Part shown: one piece after another, positions 48,457-48,510 of the stretch
How the letters are laid out: the number at the start of each line of letters is the position of its first letter
How positions within the stretch are numbered: the stretch's first letter is position 1
Source of the DNA: CAYJDG01 sp964368875
Lineage (GTDB): Bacteria > Pseudomonadota > Alphaproteobacteria > Micavibrionales > Micavibrionaceae
Length of the DNA stretch: 48,510 nucleotides
NCBI GenBank assembly: GCA_964368875.1
Contig: CAYJDG010000012.1
Span: 1-48,510 of the forward strand
Direction of reading: 5' to 3'
Notes under the pieces: generated by a model
Told to the model about the DNA's origin: nothing
The model's input: only the letters and a program-made list of their open reading frames with translations
Database searches by the model: none
Made by a program: the position numbers and the translations under genes

Positions 48457-48510
48457 CTATTCAATGATCTTAGCAACGACACCGGCGCCGACGGTCCGGC
48501 CACCTTCGCG
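48457..48510 (-). CDS. tuf: Elongation factor Tu, C-terminal end only
   Basis: The last 17 codons of EF-Tu are visible on the minus strand, ending REGGRTVGAGVVAKIIE and stop TAG at 48459-48457. The gene continues beyond the window edge. tuf directly upstream of rpsJ is the usual alphaproteobacterial arrangement, where the str and S10 operons are joined. Confidence 0.95.
   Translation of the reverse strand, partial: REGGRTVGAGVVAKIIE

Noticed and set aside
1..48510. CRISPR arrays, tRNA or rRNA genes, insertion sequences and prophage genes
   Set aside because: No regularly spaced repeats, cloverleaf genes, transposase or integrase motifs were seen on reading both strands.

Overview
The window is a chromosomal segment of an alphaproteobacterium of moderate GC content. 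It carries two runs of exactly 100 N (11254-11353 and 15292-15391), so it comes from a scaffolded draft or metagenome assembly. The class assignment rests on gene order and families: aroQ-accB-accC-aat, lspA - DUF3035 (BamF-like) lipoprotein - two M16 peptidases, rarA-crcB-rluC ... ATP12, a short adenylate kinase without the long LID, an endonuclease-type MutL, and tuf directly upstream of the S10 operon. No tRNA, rRNA, CRISPR array, transposase or phage gene was seen. The genus cannot be fixed from the sequence alone.

Left part, 1-10 kb. Two orphan genes with their own promoters come first; the second encodes a secreted protein with a duplicated cysteine motif. They are followed by the 23S rRNA methyltransferase gene rlmE and two small membrane proteins on the minus strand. 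An envelope quality-control run follows on the plus strand: an M48 metalloprotease with TPR-like repeats, a ScsC/Com1-type DsbA, a second DsbA-fold protein and a PCu(A)C copper chaperone, the last three joined by 1-4 base overlaps. Then come a HAD phosphatase with a Cys-rich tail, aroQ, accB, accC and aat.

Middle, 10-26 kb. A VOC protein and a TetR regulator are divergent, with two perfect 13-bp palindromes between them. The TetR gene is cut by the first gap. A TolC-type lipoprotein, a DUF2147 protein, ribF, an AEC transporter cut by the second gap, ileS, lspA, the BamF-like lipoprotein, an active/inactive M16 pair, a two-block pentapeptide-repeat protein with a novel-looking linker repeat, mutL and a small membrane protein all run on the plus strand.

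26-32 kb, minus strand. One compact operon reads degP-like protease, rarA, crcB, rluC-type pseudouridine synthase, an AsmA-like membrane-anchored protein, ATP12.

32-48.5 kb, minus strand. The ribosomal superoperon tuf-rpsJ-...-rplO, then secY-adk, then rpsM-rpsK-rpoA-rplQ. The order is canonical but interrupted in two places: (i) a bidirectional terminator plus a gene for an unknown secreted protein between rplO and secY, and (ii) about 1 kb between adk and rpsM holding a plus-strand orphan gene, a hairpin, a minus-strand promoter and a long, highly structured leader. The cluster therefore looks divided into three transcription units. The best candidates for something undescribed are the structured rpsM leader, the two insertions in the ribosomal cluster, the 14-15 residue linker repeat of the pentapeptide protein, the tetR/VOC operators and the CTTAAG cluster before accB.
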